Source of the DNA: Halostagnicola sp. A-GB9-2
GTDB taxonomy: Archaea; Halobacteriota; Halobacteria; Halobacteriales; Natrialbaceae
DNA: 64,000 nucleotides
Reading direction: 5' to 3'
NCBI RefSeq assembly: GCF_030068615.1
Contig: NZ_JASJOC010000007.1
Coordinates: 62,001-126,000 of the forward strand
Shown here: positions 17,251-26,766 of the stretch, in pieces
Numbering within the stretch: position 1 is the stretch's first letter
Layout of the letters: each line of letters opens with the position of its first letter
The notes under the pieces: model-generated
Told to the model about the DNA's origin: nothing
Seen by the model: the letters and a program-made list of their open reading frames with translations, nothing else
Database searches by the model: none
Translations under genes and position numbers: made by a program

Positions 17251-18585
17251 ATGGTGAAAATCGCGTTTATCGGCGCTGGAAGCCACACGTTCACGCAAAC
17301 GCTCGTCCGTGACGTACTCTCGTTTCCGGCGCTACAGGATTCGACGCTCAGCCTGATGGACATCGACGGCGACCGACTCGAGCGGATCGAAGCCGCGACG
17401 AACGTCCTTGTCGACGAACACGACCTTCCCGCGACCGTCGAAGCGACGACCGATCGGCGGGAAGCCCTTGAGGATGCGGACTACGTCATCACGATGATCC
17501 ACGTCGGCGGCGTCGAACCGGTCCGAAACGAGATCGACATTCCACAGCGCTACGGCGTCAACCAGTCCGTTGGCGACACGCTCGGTCCCGGTGGCGTCTT
17601 CCGGGCACAGCGGACGATCCCGACGATGGTCGACATCGCCCGCGATATGGAGGTGCTGTGTCCGGACGCGCCGCTCTTACAACACACGAACCCGATGGCA
17701 ATGGTCTGTAGGGCCATCGACGAAGAGACCGACATCGACGTCTACGGGATCTGTCACAGTATCGTCGGCACGGCTCACGATATCGCATCCTACGTCGACG
17801 TCCCGTTCGAGGAACTCGAGTACTGGGTCGCCGGAATCAACCACATGGCGTGGTTCCTCGAGATCGAACGCGACGACCAGGATCTCTATCCCGAGCTTCA
17901 GGAGGCGATGACGGATCCGGAAATCTACGCCCAAGACATCGTTCGATTCGAAGTGATGGATCACTTCGGGTCGTTCATCACGGAGTCGAGTCACCACTTG
18001 AGCGAGTACCTTCCGTACTTTCGCCACGACACCGACGAAATCGAGCGACTCGTCGGGGCGAGCGCCTACGATCCAGACAAAGACGAGTTCGAATACTCCC
18101 CCGTCTGCTGGCTCCCGACCGGCGAGTACTTCGACCAGTGGAGTTCACTCGACCACGCCGATCAGTTCGACGAAACCGAGATGGATCGCTCGCTCTCGCG
18201 GTCGGGCGAGTACGCCGCACGGATCATCCATTCCCTCGAGACCGGCGAACCTCGTCGGATGAACCTCAACGTTCCGAACGACGGTCGGCTGATCACGAAC
18301 CTTCCCGACGACGCGCTCGTCGAAGTCCCCTGTCACGTCGACAGAACGGGCGTTCACCCATGCGCAGTCGGCGAACTTCCGCCCCAACTCGCCGCACTCA
18401 ACCGATCGAACGTCAACGTCCAGTCACTCGCCGTCGATGCCGCACTCGAGCCCGACGAGGAGACGCTCCGGCAGGCGCTGAAACTCGATCCGTTGACGGC
18501 CGCAGTCTGTACGCTCGAGGAAATAGACGGAATGGTCGACGATCTGCTCGAGGCGAACGCGGAATACGTTCCCGAGTACGCGTAA
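17251..18585 (+). CDS. GH4 glycosidase (MelA / alpha-galactosidase-alpha-glucosidase type)
   Basis: A 444-residue family 4 glycosidase, which works by an NAD-dependent oxidation-elimination mechanism with a divalent metal. It has a Rossmann start KIAFIGAGSHTFTQ (3-16), GDTLGPGGVFRAQRTIP (108-124), NPMAM with Asn147, GICHSIVGT with metal ligand Cys168, and AGINHMAWF with metal ligand His198. This motif set matches the MelA-like group that includes alpha-galactosidases, alpha-glucosidases and alpha-galacturonidases. The exact sugar cannot be settled by eye. In this island alpha-galactose, alpha-xylose or alpha-galacturonic acid side chains of plant polymers are all plausible. The protein is cytoplasmic. 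Confidence 0.88.
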   Translation: MVKIAFIGAGSHTFTQTLVRDVLSFPALQDSTLSLMDIDGDRLERIEAATNVLVDEHDLPATVEATTDRREALEDADYVITMIHVGGVEPVRNEIDIPQRYGVNQSVGDTLGPGGVFRAQRTIPTMVDIARDMEVLCPDAPLLQHTNPMAMVCRAIDEETDIDVYGICHSIVGTAHDIASYVDVPFEELEYWVAGINHMAWFLEIERDDQDLYPELQEAMTDPEIYAQDIVRFEVMDHFGSFITESSHHLSEYLPYFRHDTDEIERLVGASAYDPDKDEFEYSPVCWLPTGEYFDQWSSLDHADQFDETEMDRSLSRSGEYAARIIHSLETGEPRRMNLNVPNDGRLITNLPDDALVEVPCHVDRTGVHPCAVGELPPQLAALNRSNVNVQSLAVDAALEPDEETLRQALKLDPLTAAVCTLEEIDGMVDDLLEANAEYVPEYA

Positions 18586-18660
18586 GTGTAACCGACAGTC
18601 ATCCACGTGGCTACAGCCGACCACGTAACCACAGTTAGCCGTGTGGGTCTTGCACAAAGT

Positions 18661-18668
18661 GTATAATC
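18661..18668 (+). promoter_or_regulatory. TATA-like box of the Gfo/Idh gene
   Basis: GTATAATC centred about 25 nt before the ATG at 18689, so this gene has its own leaderless promoter. Confidence 0.55.
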
Positions 18669-18688
18669 ACGGACGTTGAACGGTCCGT

Positions 18689-19789
18689 ATGGCCTACACA
18701 ATCGCCGTTATCGGAACGGGTTCCGAACCGGAGAATCCCGGCAGTGACGGCTACGCCATGGCGTATCGCCACGCGGAAGCCTACGAATCGATCGAGGACT
18801 GCGAACTCGTCGCGTGTGCCGACCTCGTTCGTGCAAATGCCGAGGCGTTCGCGGACGAATTCTCCGTTGGGCAGGACCGGATCTTCGAAGATTACAGCGC
18901 GATGCTCGAAACGGTCGAGCCGGATATCGTTTCAGTGTGCGTGCCGCCGGCCGTTCACGACTCGATCGTCATCGACTGCGTTCGATCGGGAGTCGTCGAC
19001 GCGGTTCACTGCGAGAAGCCGATGGACGACACGTACGGCGGCGCTCGGCAGATGGTTGAAGAAGCCGACCGTTACGACGTTCAGGTGACGTTCAATCACC
19101 AGCGGCGGTTCAGCGATCCCGTCCGGAGAGCGAAGGAACTCCTGGACGAGGGCGAAATCGGCGACCTCGAGCGAATCGAGTTCTCGGCACCGATCGGGAT
19201 CTTCGACTACGGCTCTCACTCGTTCGATCTCTGTAACTACTTCAACGACGAAGCCGCGACCGAGTGGGTGATGGCGCAGGTGGATTACCGCGAGGAAAAC
19301 GTGCAGTTCGGGGCGCACAACGAGAATCAAGCGCTCGTCTGTTGGGAGTACGAGAACGGCGTTCACGGGTTCGGAACGAGTGACGCAACCGGCGACGGCG
19401 GTCCGGCAGGAGCGGTCGGCTGTCACAACCGGTTGATCGGAACCGACGGAACGATCGAGGTTGGACCCGCTGGTGATGACGACCTTCCATCGCTTCGGAT
19501 CCGACGCGCCGGGGACGAAGACTGGACGGCCGTAGATACCGAGGGAGGCCTCCACGGGTGGGAGCTCGTCGAACGGGCAATCGACGACGTCGTCGACGCC
19601 CTCGAGACGGGAGATGAGTCCGAACTCGGCGCTGGAAACGCGCTGAACGCGACCGAACTCATCTTCGCAGCCTGGGAGTCGTCCCGTCGACGCGGTCGCG
19701 TCGATCTCCCGCTCGAGATCGAGGACAACCCGCTTGAGGCGATGGTCGAGTCCGGCCAACTACAGCCCGAACCGGCGGAGGAGGAGTGA
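18689..19789 (+). CDS. Gfo/Idh/MocA-family oxidoreductase
   Basis: A 366-residue NAD(P)-dependent sugar or polyol dehydrogenase. The Rossmann fold starts at IAVIGTGS (5-12) and the family hallmark CEKP is at 108-111 (Lys110). The loop after the first strand carries an extra SEPENPGSDGYAM segment. A C-terminal beta-sheet domain follows (about 125-340) with FDYGSHSFDLCNYF, where the His is the usual catalytic partner. Haloferax volcanii XacA, which oxidises D-xylose and L-arabinose, is in this superfamily, but this protein does not obviously match it. The gene runs directly into the TIM-barrel isomerase gene (start 2 bp after its stop), so the two probably act on the same substrate. Confidence 0.88.
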   Translation: MAYTIAVIGTGSEPENPGSDGYAMAYRHAEAYESIEDCELVACADLVRANAEAFADEFSVGQDRIFEDYSAMLETVEPDIVSVCVPPAVHDSIVIDCVRSGVVDAVHCEKPMDDTYGGARQMVEEADRYDVQVTFNHQRRFSDPVRRAKELLDEGEIGDLERIEFSAPIGIFDYGSHSFDLCNYFNDEAATEWVMAQVDYREENVQFGAHNENQALVCWEYENGVHGFGTSDATGDGGPAGAVGCHNRLIGTDGTIEVGPAGDDDLPSLRIRRAGDEDWTAVDTEGGLHGWELVERAIDDVVDALETGDESELGAGNALNATELIFAAWESSRRRGRVDLPLEIEDNPLEAMVESGQLQPEPAEEE

Positions 19790-19790
19790 C

Positions 19791-20558
19791 GTGGTGGACG
19801 TCTCGTTCTGTCTCGAGATGGTGTACGACGACGAGCCGTTCGCCGATCGGGTCGACCGAGCGGCCGATGCCGGTGCCGACGGAATCGAGTTCTGGGACTG
19901 GCGCGAGAAAGAGCTGGAGACGATCGAAGCGGCGGCGAAGGAGGCGGGGCTTCCCATCGTCGGTTGCGTGGCGGGCGGAACGCTCACCGATCCAGCCCGG
20001 GCCGACGAGGCCGTCGAAACGATTCGAGAATCGATCGAAACTGCGAGCGAGATCGGCTGTCGATCGCTCATTTCGACGGTCGGCCAGGATCAGGCGGGGC
20101 TCGAGCGGGACGTACAACACCAGAACATCGTCGAGGTGCTTTCGACCGTCGCTCCAGACGCAGAGGACGCGGATGTGACCATCGTTGTGGAGCCGTTGAA
20201 TGCGGCCGTCGATCATCCGGGGTACTACCTCACCGCCGCTCGCGAGGGATACGAGATCATCGAGGCGGTCGACTCGCCGAACGTCAAACTGCTGTACGAC
20301 GTGTATCACCAACAGATCACGGAGGGAAATATTATCCAAAATCTTACGGAAAACATAGAACACGTCGGCCACGTTCACGTCGCAGACGTCCCCGGGCGAC
20401 ACGAACCAGGCACCGGCGAACTGAATTACGCGAACGTGGTTACGGCACTCGAGGACAGCGGGTACGACGGCTACGTCGGCCTCGAGTTTGCGCCAACCGA
20501 AGATCCGGACGAGGCGGTGGCGACGGCGCTGGACGCGCTCGAAGACGGAGTCGAGTAG
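19791..20558 (+). CDS. Hydroxypyruvate isomerase-like TIM-barrel protein
   Basis: A 255-residue protein of the AP-endonuclease-2/xylose-isomerase-like TIM-barrel superfamily. Metal and substrate motifs visible are VEPLN (about 142-146), LLYDVYHQQI (about 169-178), HVHVADVPGRHEPGTGELNY (about 194-213) and GLEF near the end. The GRHEPGTGELNY block is characteristic of hydroxypyruvate isomerases, which interconvert hydroxypyruvate and tartronate semialdehyde. Related family members epimerise ketoses. I chose the first of two tandem GTG codons (19791), just after the upstream stop; the frame is open to 19734, but that would overlap the oxidoreductase. Together with the glycerate 2-kinase at 31398-32738 it could serve a tartronate-semialdehyde/glycerate route, but that is inference. 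Confidence 0.8.
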   Translation: MVDVSFCLEMVYDDEPFADRVDRAADAGADGIEFWDWREKELETIEAAAKEAGLPIVGCVAGGTLTDPARADEAVETIRESIETASEIGCRSLISTVGQDQAGLERDVQHQNIVEVLSTVAPDAEDADVTIVVEPLNAAVDHPGYYLTAAREGYEIIEAVDSPNVKLLYDVYHQQITEGNIIQNLTENIEHVGHVHVADVPGRHEPGTGELNYANVVTALEDSGYDGYVGLEFAPTEDPDEAVATALDALEDGVE

Positions 20559-21287
20559 TAGCTAAACGACGGAGAAGCGGGCGTCTCGGTGGTCGACAAC
20601 AGCGTGAAACGGGTGAGCGGGACCTCGGTCCAACGGCCGTGCTGAAGTGCCCATACTAGTCGACAGCTCCGTCGGTAGAGCGACTTCTACTCCGGCTCGT
20701 CACTATCCAGCAATCGAACGAACGGAGGTATCGGGCGAATTGAAGGGAGCGGACGATCAGGGAGAGTAGTATTCATTACACCCATATGTATGTAATTACG
20801 CTGGCCCGATGGTCGGAGTCAAGCGAGAACGAAACCGAATACTACCGCGCCAACAGAAGCCGCTCGACAGCAAGGAGGATGTTGCCGTGTGTCGTGATAA
20901 TTGTTCTATACCGAAAGTGGTTCGTTTTCGCTTGGAGAAAGAATGGACGTACAGTTCGGGACCATCAATGGAGAGGGCGCTCGAGATCAACGACAACCCG
21001 CCTGAGGCCGGTGAGCGTACTCCCGAGACGGACGACAACGATAGCCGGCTACGACAGTTTCGATCAAGTGGTCCGTTCCACGATAACAACTACTCGAGGT
21101 CTCCCTCGACCGTAATCGAGCAACTGTTTTCTCACGGGGAACGCGGTCGACCACCGGAGTAATTCTACGCTTCCGGCCCCGAACGTCGCAAGTTCGTGGA
21201 TACCGCGTTCATCGATTCGGATATCCGTTGTATTAGCCAATTCGTGACAGTATTTATTTATATCCATCTGTGATAGCCGGTACTGCC
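20559..21287. other. Intergenic region without recognisable gene
   Basis: About 730 bp. Short open frames on both strands (for example plus-strand 20809-21162) have no recognisable motif and lack the codon character of neighbouring genes. A TATA-like TTTATTTATA (21253-21262) lies near the right end, about 26-35 nt before the GH5 remnant at 21288. A stretch at 20666-20681 looks like a tRNA D-arm but no tRNA can be built around it. Confidence 0.5.
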
Positions 21288-21707
21288 ATGAATTTTGATG
21301 CCAATACCCAGAGAGAATCGGTCAAGCGTCTCGCGCGACGAGCGCTCTTGAAGACGACGGGTATCGGTATGGGAACGCTCGCGTTCGGTCTCCCGGCGAC
21401 TACCGCGACAACGGCGCAGATGTCGATACAGCGCCTCCAGACCAACGGCAGATGGATCGAAGATCGGGACGGCAACAGCGTGACACTTCTCGGGATCGCT
21501 CCGGCCGATCCGGGGTTTTACGAACTGTACCACCCGAAGAGCGCGACCGAGGTACTCGAGTGGACGATGGACCCCGGACGGGGCTGGCTTCCGAACGCCG
21601 TCCGTCTTCCCTTTACACAGGACTCGGTCGAGGAGTCGGTAGCGGTCGGTGCGGATGAAGAAGCCGAAATCTCAGTGGCGCTCGATGAGATAATCGAAGA
21701 TGACTGA
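21288..21707 (+). pseudogene. Truncated GH5-like secreted glycosidase (N-terminal remnant)
   Basis: Encodes 139 residues. There is a signal-like N-terminus with an Arg-Arg (LARRALLKTTGIGMGTLAFG) and an Ala-rich region. Then follows the opening of a GH5-type (cellulase-like) domain: LQTNGRWIEDRDGNSVTLLG, ATEVLEWTM and NAVRLPFTQDSVE. The barrel should continue for some 250 more residues with two catalytic glutamates, but the frame ends soon after the second strand in an acidic tail (EEAEISVALDEIIEDD). A TATA-like box is still present upstream. The 3' portion appears to have been lost, with the GH31 gene now converging 84 bp away. A short functional protein cannot be fully excluded. Confidence 0.6.
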
Positions 21708-21791
21708 CGCCTAAACAGGTTCGATCCGGTCGTTCAGGCGGTGGTGTTCGTCGAATCCACAATCCGAGGCAGGTAAACGCCGTGATTCACC

Positions 21792-24269
21792 TCACCGATC
21801 GATCGCCACACTCGCCTCGCTCCCGTCGTAGGAAATCGTCGCGTGTGCTTCGTGGGTCTCGACCCCGGTTCCGACACCCTCCGTGACGACGACGGCCTCG
21901 AACCGGCGTCGTTCAACCAGTTCGGGGAACGTTCCGTCCCGTTCCCCGATCGAAAATTCGTTCGCGGCGTCATCCCACTCGAGGGACGTGACAGCGTACT
22001 CACCGTCCTCGTACTCGTAGCCGTCGCCAGCGTCTTCGTACACGTCGAACGAAGCGTCGCGGCCGGGATAAACCCGGACTTCCCACGGCGCGTCAGGATT
22101 TTCGCCGGTGTGTTGAACGACGGGCCCCATCGGGACGATGCTCCCCGCTCGGACGAACAGCGGGAGCTTCTCGAGCGGGGCATCCGCGAGAATCGTCTGT
22201 CCGCTGTCGTAGCGTTCGCCGGTCCAGAAGTCGTACCACTCCGTCCCCTCGGGGAGATAGACCTCGCGAGCCTTCGCTTTCCCCTCGAGGGGCGTCGACG
22301 CTGGGCCGTAGTACATCGGTTCCGTGACGGGACACACCAACAGCGACGGACCGAACATGAACTGGTCGGTGATGTCGTGAACCGCTTCGTCCTCGCGGAA
22401 CTCGAACGCGAGGTGGCGAAACATCGTATAATTTTCGAGCGTTTCCCATCCCGCGAGCGAGTAGATGTACGGCAACAACCGGTACCGCAATTCGTCGAAC
22501 GTGACGAGGGTGTCGTAAATCCGCTCCCCGGGCTCGCCGAATCGCCACATCTCTCGAGGGGTGTCGGTGCCGTGGGACCGAAACAGCGGCAGGAAGGCAC
22601 CGAACTGGAACCACCGCGTGTACAGCTCGCGATAGCCCGCATCCTCGTAGCCCGCATCGAAGTCGCCGTTGGCGTAGAACTCCTCGTCGGTCCCATCGCG
22701 GACAAAAAAGCCGCCGATATCCAGCGTCCACTTCGGGTTACCGGTCACCGTAAACTGCAGGCCATCGGCGATTTGCCTTTCGAGACGGTCCCAGGTTGCT
22801 TCGATGTCGCCCGACCAGGTGATCGCTCCGTATCGTTGCTGACCCGGATACCCGCTCCGGGTGAGATTCAGTACACGGCTCTCCTCAGTCGTTCCTCGCT
22901 GGCCCTCGTAGAGACCCCGCGCCTGGTAAATCGAGTAGGCGTTGATGTAAGCCGGGTCGAACACCTGCTTGTAGTCGTTGGTGATCAACTCGAGACGCTG
23001 TTCCGGTTCGAGAGGAGTCTCGAGCCCCCAGTCGGGATTGTACGGTTCGGTCGAGTCGGCCCACCACGCGTCGACGCCGTATGAGAACAGTCCTGCCTCC
23101 GTCTGGTTCCAGTAGCGTTCTCGAGCCGCTTCAGAGAACACGTCGTAATAGTGGCGCTCGTTGTCGGGAGCCGAGAGATCACCGTCGTCGAGTAGGTGGC
23201 CGGCCGCCGCCATCTCCTCGTGATTTTCGCCAGCGAGCATGTTCGGCCAGAGGGAAATCATGAGGTTGACGTTCCGCTCGTGGAGCCGGTCCGTAAGCGC
23301 GTCGGGATTCGGGAACCGGTCGGGTTCGAAGGACTTCTGTCCCCATCGTCCCCAGTCACCGTCGGGGCCACCCCACTCCTCGAAGTCGGGGTCCGATTCG
23401 GTCGAATCGGGCCAATACTGCCAATCCTGAACGATACAATCTATCGGGACCTCCCGCTCGCGGTACTCGTCGACGACCTCGAGCAGCTCCGTACTCGTTT
23501 CGTATCGCTCTTTCGACTGGATGTAGCCGTAGGACCACTTCGGGAGCATCGTCGCTTCGCCGGTCAGTTCGCGAAATCCGGAGACGATCGAGTCAAACTC
23601 CGGCCCATAGACGAAGTAGAAATCGAACTCGTCGACGCATTCCGACCAGAAATAGCTCCCGTGCTGGTCGTCGTGGAACGTCGACAGCGAGTACGAGTCC
23701 CAGAGAATGCCGTACCCGCGCGTGGAGACGAGGACCGGCATCGACACCTTCGTGTTGTGTTGATAGAGATACTGAGCGTTTCCTCGGTAGTTCGAGACGC
23801 CGTCGTCGTGTTGACCGAGCCCGTAGAGCGCCTCGTCGTCGAACTCGAGTTCAAGTTTCGTCGAGTACCCGCGACGCTCGAGCGTCTCGAGCGGAGTGAC
23901 GGCGTTTTCACCGGCCATCGACTCGACATCGACCGGATTCCGCTCCTTGCCGCCCGTTTCGGGTTCGCGAACGAGCAAGGTACCGTCGATATCCCGCCAA
24001 GTGAGCGCACAGGTTTCCTTTGCCATCTCCACGCGGAGCGTTGCCGTCTCGAGCGTAACGGTCGTTGCCGTTTCAGAAACCGACCAATCCGGTCTATGAG
24101 CGGGCTGCTCGACGATCATCGGACTGTTCGTTGACGGATCGGTGATCGACTCGTCATCGCCGACGACAACTCTGACGATGGCATCGTCGATGACCTGAAG
24201 CTTTAGCATTCCCTCGTCCGTTCGGACGAGTGGACCGTCCGGTTCCGTTCGAATCGCTTCGTACTGCAT
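21792..24269 (-). CDS. GH31 glycosidase, alpha-xylosidase-like
   Basis: An 825-residue GH31 enzyme. The N-terminal beta-sandwich (about 1-235) includes ALYGLGQHDDGVSNYRG and LVSTRGYGILWDSYS. The catalytic barrel has CIVQDWQYWP, nucleophile Asp405 in VDAWWADSTEP and acid/base Asp488 in TWSGDIEATW, followed by two C-terminal sandwich domains. The QHNTKVSMPVLVS and WWADSTEP signatures resemble the alpha-xylosidase/oligosaccharide-processing subgroup more than classical alpha-glucosidases. Cytoplasmic release of xylose from isoprimeverose-like units is a reasonable role beside pentose oxidation genes. The frame is open to 24317, but the ATG at 24269 gives the family-like start QYEAIRTEPDGPLVR. 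No signal peptide is seen. Confidence 0.88.
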   Translation of the reverse strand: MQYEAIRTEPDGPLVRTDEGMLKLQVIDDAIVRVVVGDDESITDPSTNSPMIVEQPAHRPDWSVSETATTVTLETATLRVEMAKETCALTWRDIDGTLLVREPETGGKERNPVDVESMAGENAVTPLETLERRGYSTKLELEFDDEALYGLGQHDDGVSNYRGNAQYLYQHNTKVSMPVLVSTRGYGILWDSYSLSTFHDDQHGSYFWSECVDEFDFYFVYGPEFDSIVSGFRELTGEATMLPKWSYGYIQSKERYETSTELLEVVDEYREREVPIDCIVQDWQYWPDSTESDPDFEEWGGPDGDWGRWGQKSFEPDRFPNPDALTDRLHERNVNLMISLWPNMLAGENHEEMAAAGHLLDDGDLSAPDNERHYYDVFSEAARERYWNQTEAGLFSYGVDAWWADSTEPYNPDWGLETPLEPEQRLELITNDYKQVFDPAYINAYSIYQARGLYEGQRGTTEESRVLNLTRSGYPGQQRYGAITWSGDIEATWDRLERQIADGLQFTVTGNPKWTLDIGGFFVRDGTDEEFYANGDFDAGYEDAGYRELYTRWFQFGAFLPLFRSHGTDTPREMWRFGEPGERIYDTLVTFDELRYRLLPYIYSLAGWETLENYTMFRHLAFEFREDEAVHDITDQFMFGPSLLVCPVTEPMYYGPASTPLEGKAKAREVYLPEGTEWYDFWTGERYDSGQTILADAPLEKLPLFVRAGSIVPMGPVVQHTGENPDAPWEVRVYPGRDASFDVYEDAGDGYEYEDGEYAVTSLEWDDAANEFSIGERDGTFPELVERRRFEAVVVTEGVGTGVETHEAHATISYDGSEASVAIDR

Positions 24270-24922
24270 ACTAAATAAAGACAACCGTGGTCTCTTTACT
24301 GTTCCGCCTCTCAGCATATCGTTCGTCCCCCTCTGTACCGGTTCCGCCAGGGGTATCTAGCCGGCGTTCGTCACCGAGGCGATGGAGAACGACCGTCGGT
24401 TGACTAATTCGGGGCTCGCGGAGCGTCGGTTCTCTCGACCAGTTGCTACATTTTAGTTCCCCATAGCCGAATCAGTTCGTGTGAAATCGAGAATGAATAA
24501 TTTAAATTACAACAACACACTATCCTGTAATAGTACGAGTATGCTGATCTAGAAAGAGCTTTTCGGAATTATCGGTACGAGCGACCCACGACAGTCCGAC
24601 GCAGTTGTCCATGCTCGAACGCGACAAAGAGGCTCACAAGCTGGCTTTCGTTCGAGACGAGAACGGACAATTTGCAGACCAGAAATTGTTTGCTTGGGTA
24701 TATATTTGCTAACGTTTCGAACGGAGAAGACGATACCAACAAAATCTGGAATCAAATAGGAATAGCCAAACCCGTTTATGCCAGGCATATAACCCTTCTA
24801 AACCCAATATTCGGTTATCGCGAACGCCCCCGATAGGTCGCCAATAACTGGGACTACCAGCGCTGGAGCTAATCGGCCATATGGCAGTGAAATTATATAC
24901 ACCGTCCCCGTATAGGTGTAGT
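24270..24922. other. Divergent intergenic region with a possible decayed coding stretch
   Basis: Lies between the GH31 gene and the second IclR gene. Around 24541-24714 on the plus strand, two overlapping frames read like fragments of one lost gene: LFGIIGTSDP in one, and MLERDKEAHKLAFVRDENGQ followed by a stop at about 24712 in the other. I do not recognise the family. The rest is AT-rich and holds the regulator promoter. Confidence 0.3.
24891..24900 (+). promoter_or_regulatory. TATA-like box of the second IclR gene
   Basis: AATTATATAC centred 27 nt before the ATG at 24923. This fits a leaderless start and argues against the in-frame ATG at 24881. Confidence 0.6.
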
Positions 24923-25684
24923 ATGGTCGAACCGAAGCACCCCGTCCGAACAGTCGACAGATCGTTCGAAATCATCGAAATCGTACAGGAGCTCGACGGT
25001 GCAGGGGTTTCAGAGATTTCAGAGCGCGTCGACATCGGAAAAAGCTCGGTGCACAACCACCTTAATACGCTCGTCAACCGCGAGTACCTTTCTAAGGAAG
25101 GGGACGAGTATCACATCGGAATCTCGTTTCTCGGCCTCGGAGCATACGCAAGAAATCGAACCGAGATTTACGACGATGCACGGCAAGAAATCGACAAGCT
25201 TGCGGATGAAACCGGAGAGCTCGCAAACCTTCTCATCGAACGGAACAAAATGGGCGTCTATTTGTACCAAACTGAAGGCGAGAACGCAGTTGAGCTCGAT
25301 ACGTACGAGGGAAAACAAGTCGGACTTCACTGTACAGGACTCGGAAAGGCTATTCTCGCGTTCCGCCCTCGAGAAGAGGTCGAAAATATTCTCGATACAC
25401 GCGGCATGGAACCGCTGACCGAGCAAACGATAACAGACCGCGAACGGTTTTTCGACGAACTCGACGAGATTCGCAGCCACAAGTACGCGTTCGATCGAGA
25501 GGAACGATTAACGGGACTCTGTTGTGTTGCCGCTCCGATCACCAACGCTAACGACCGAAGTGTTGGGGCGATCAGCGTCGCGTGCCCGATCCACCGCATC
25601 AGCGACGAACGGTTCTACGAGGAACTTCCTGACTCAGTACTGGGAACGGCGAACGTCATCGAACTCAAACACAACTACTCATAG
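24923..25684 (+). CDS. IclR-family transcriptional regulator, paralogue of the 3.7-kb gene
   Basis: A 253-residue IclR protein with the same length and block order as 3732-4493. The HTH region has VSEISERVDIGKSSVHNHL, the effector domain CTGLGKAIL, and the ending ISVACPIHRISDERFYEELP closely parallels the other copy. The recognition helix differs only slightly (KSSVHNHLNTL against KSGVHNHLTTL), so both may bind the same or overlapping operators and respond to related sugar acids. It lies divergent from the GH31 gene, at the far end of the saccharolytic island. The leaderless ATG fits the TATA-like box at 24891. Confidence 0.9.
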   Translation: MVEPKHPVRTVDRSFEIIEIVQELDGAGVSEISERVDIGKSSVHNHLNTLVNREYLSKEGDEYHIGISFLGLGAYARNRTEIYDDARQEIDKLADETGELANLLIERNKMGVYLYQTEGENAVELDTYEGKQVGLHCTGLGKAILAFRPREEVENILDTRGMEPLTEQTITDRERFFDELDEIRSHKYAFDREERLTGLCCVAAPITNANDRSVGAISVACPIHRISDERFYEELPDSVLGTANVIELKHNYS

Positions 25685-26766
25685 GGCGCATCTCGGTGGT
25701 CGGAGAACGTACAGCTACACCGAACTCTCCCTCGAGTCCCGTCTAACTACCTCCTATAGGGTGGAAACGGTTCGTATCCCGACTCAAGCGACGTCGGAGT
25801 CTCGCCGTCCGAACTGAGAAGAGCGGAATCAAATCGAATCCCCATGACGCGATATTCGTCCGACTCGAATAACAACTTAGTAATGATTATCAGATATTGT
25901 CTCTTGTTGGATGTTTTAATTTACCAATAGAAAGCGACATCAAACACGTATTTTCCACAGAATTTCCAGAAATATCGATATAATTATAATGGCCTCCTTT
26001 TTGCTAACATATTTCGTTACATACGAATCATAAGGTGTGAACAAGATCGAACACCTAAATTGGTATACGGAACCGTTCGTAGTAATGGTTGATCCGTACT
26101 ATCATCCGAGACCGTCCGTATATCGTTCGAACATGGAACTAGAGGGCCAGCGGGATCAGCATGTCCGAATATAGTCCAACTGTCGAGAGTTGTAACTGAG
26201 ACAAGGGTAAAATCGGCTTTTGTATTGTATAGTACCAATGTTCGCTGTTCTATACGGACGCCTGAAACGAACTCAGGGCGTGACGTTCGCAGTAACGTGT
26301 TCTCACTTGACACGGTGTTGGGCAGAAAAGACAATGATTCACCGAAACGTCGACGTAATCGCCGTCAGATTTCCTTCCGGAACAAAATAAAGATCAGGTT
26401 AAGTATATTTCAATTTTGTAGTAAGATCGACAGACACCGGACGGAACGAAGAACACCGATGGCGATTGGTAAACCCAGTCGTCTCTATCGAGAGCATTTC
26501 GACCTACAAGAACGGCCTCTGTTTTACATTCATATCTTTGTAAACGATTTGTGTCCGGGTAAATCGAACGGGAAGATTATCATTCCAATCTCACGTAATT
26601 ATCTTGCATTATTTAGAAGATATTACTCGATTTTTCCTGTATCTGTCGTAACCCGAGTATGCAAACGCCATCCGTCCGAGTGCGGTCCGGCCTATTCGAC
26701 ATACTCGGTCAGACGTTCCGCTCGAAGACGCAATTTTTATTCGTTTGACCGGCGGATATGTGAGCA
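25685..26766. other. AT-rich intergenic region, no gene recognised
   Basis: Over 1 kb that is visibly more AT-rich than the flanking genes. The longest frame (26225-26770, plus) has low-complexity, cysteine- and arginine-rich translation without any family motif and looks spurious. No RNA gene or clear repeat was found. It lies just before a decayed regulator, consistent with a region that has lost genes. Confidence 0.5.

Noticed and set aside
20659-20700. tRNA-like D-arm sequence (GCTCCGTCGGTAGAGC)
   Set aside because: No matching acceptor, anticodon or T-arm can be built around it. Probably chance, or at best a fragment too small to call.
23196-24134. Long plus-strand frames opposite the GH31 gene (also 21843-23084)
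   Set aside because: Antisense shadows. They lack family motifs and the GH31 gene on the other strand is complete.
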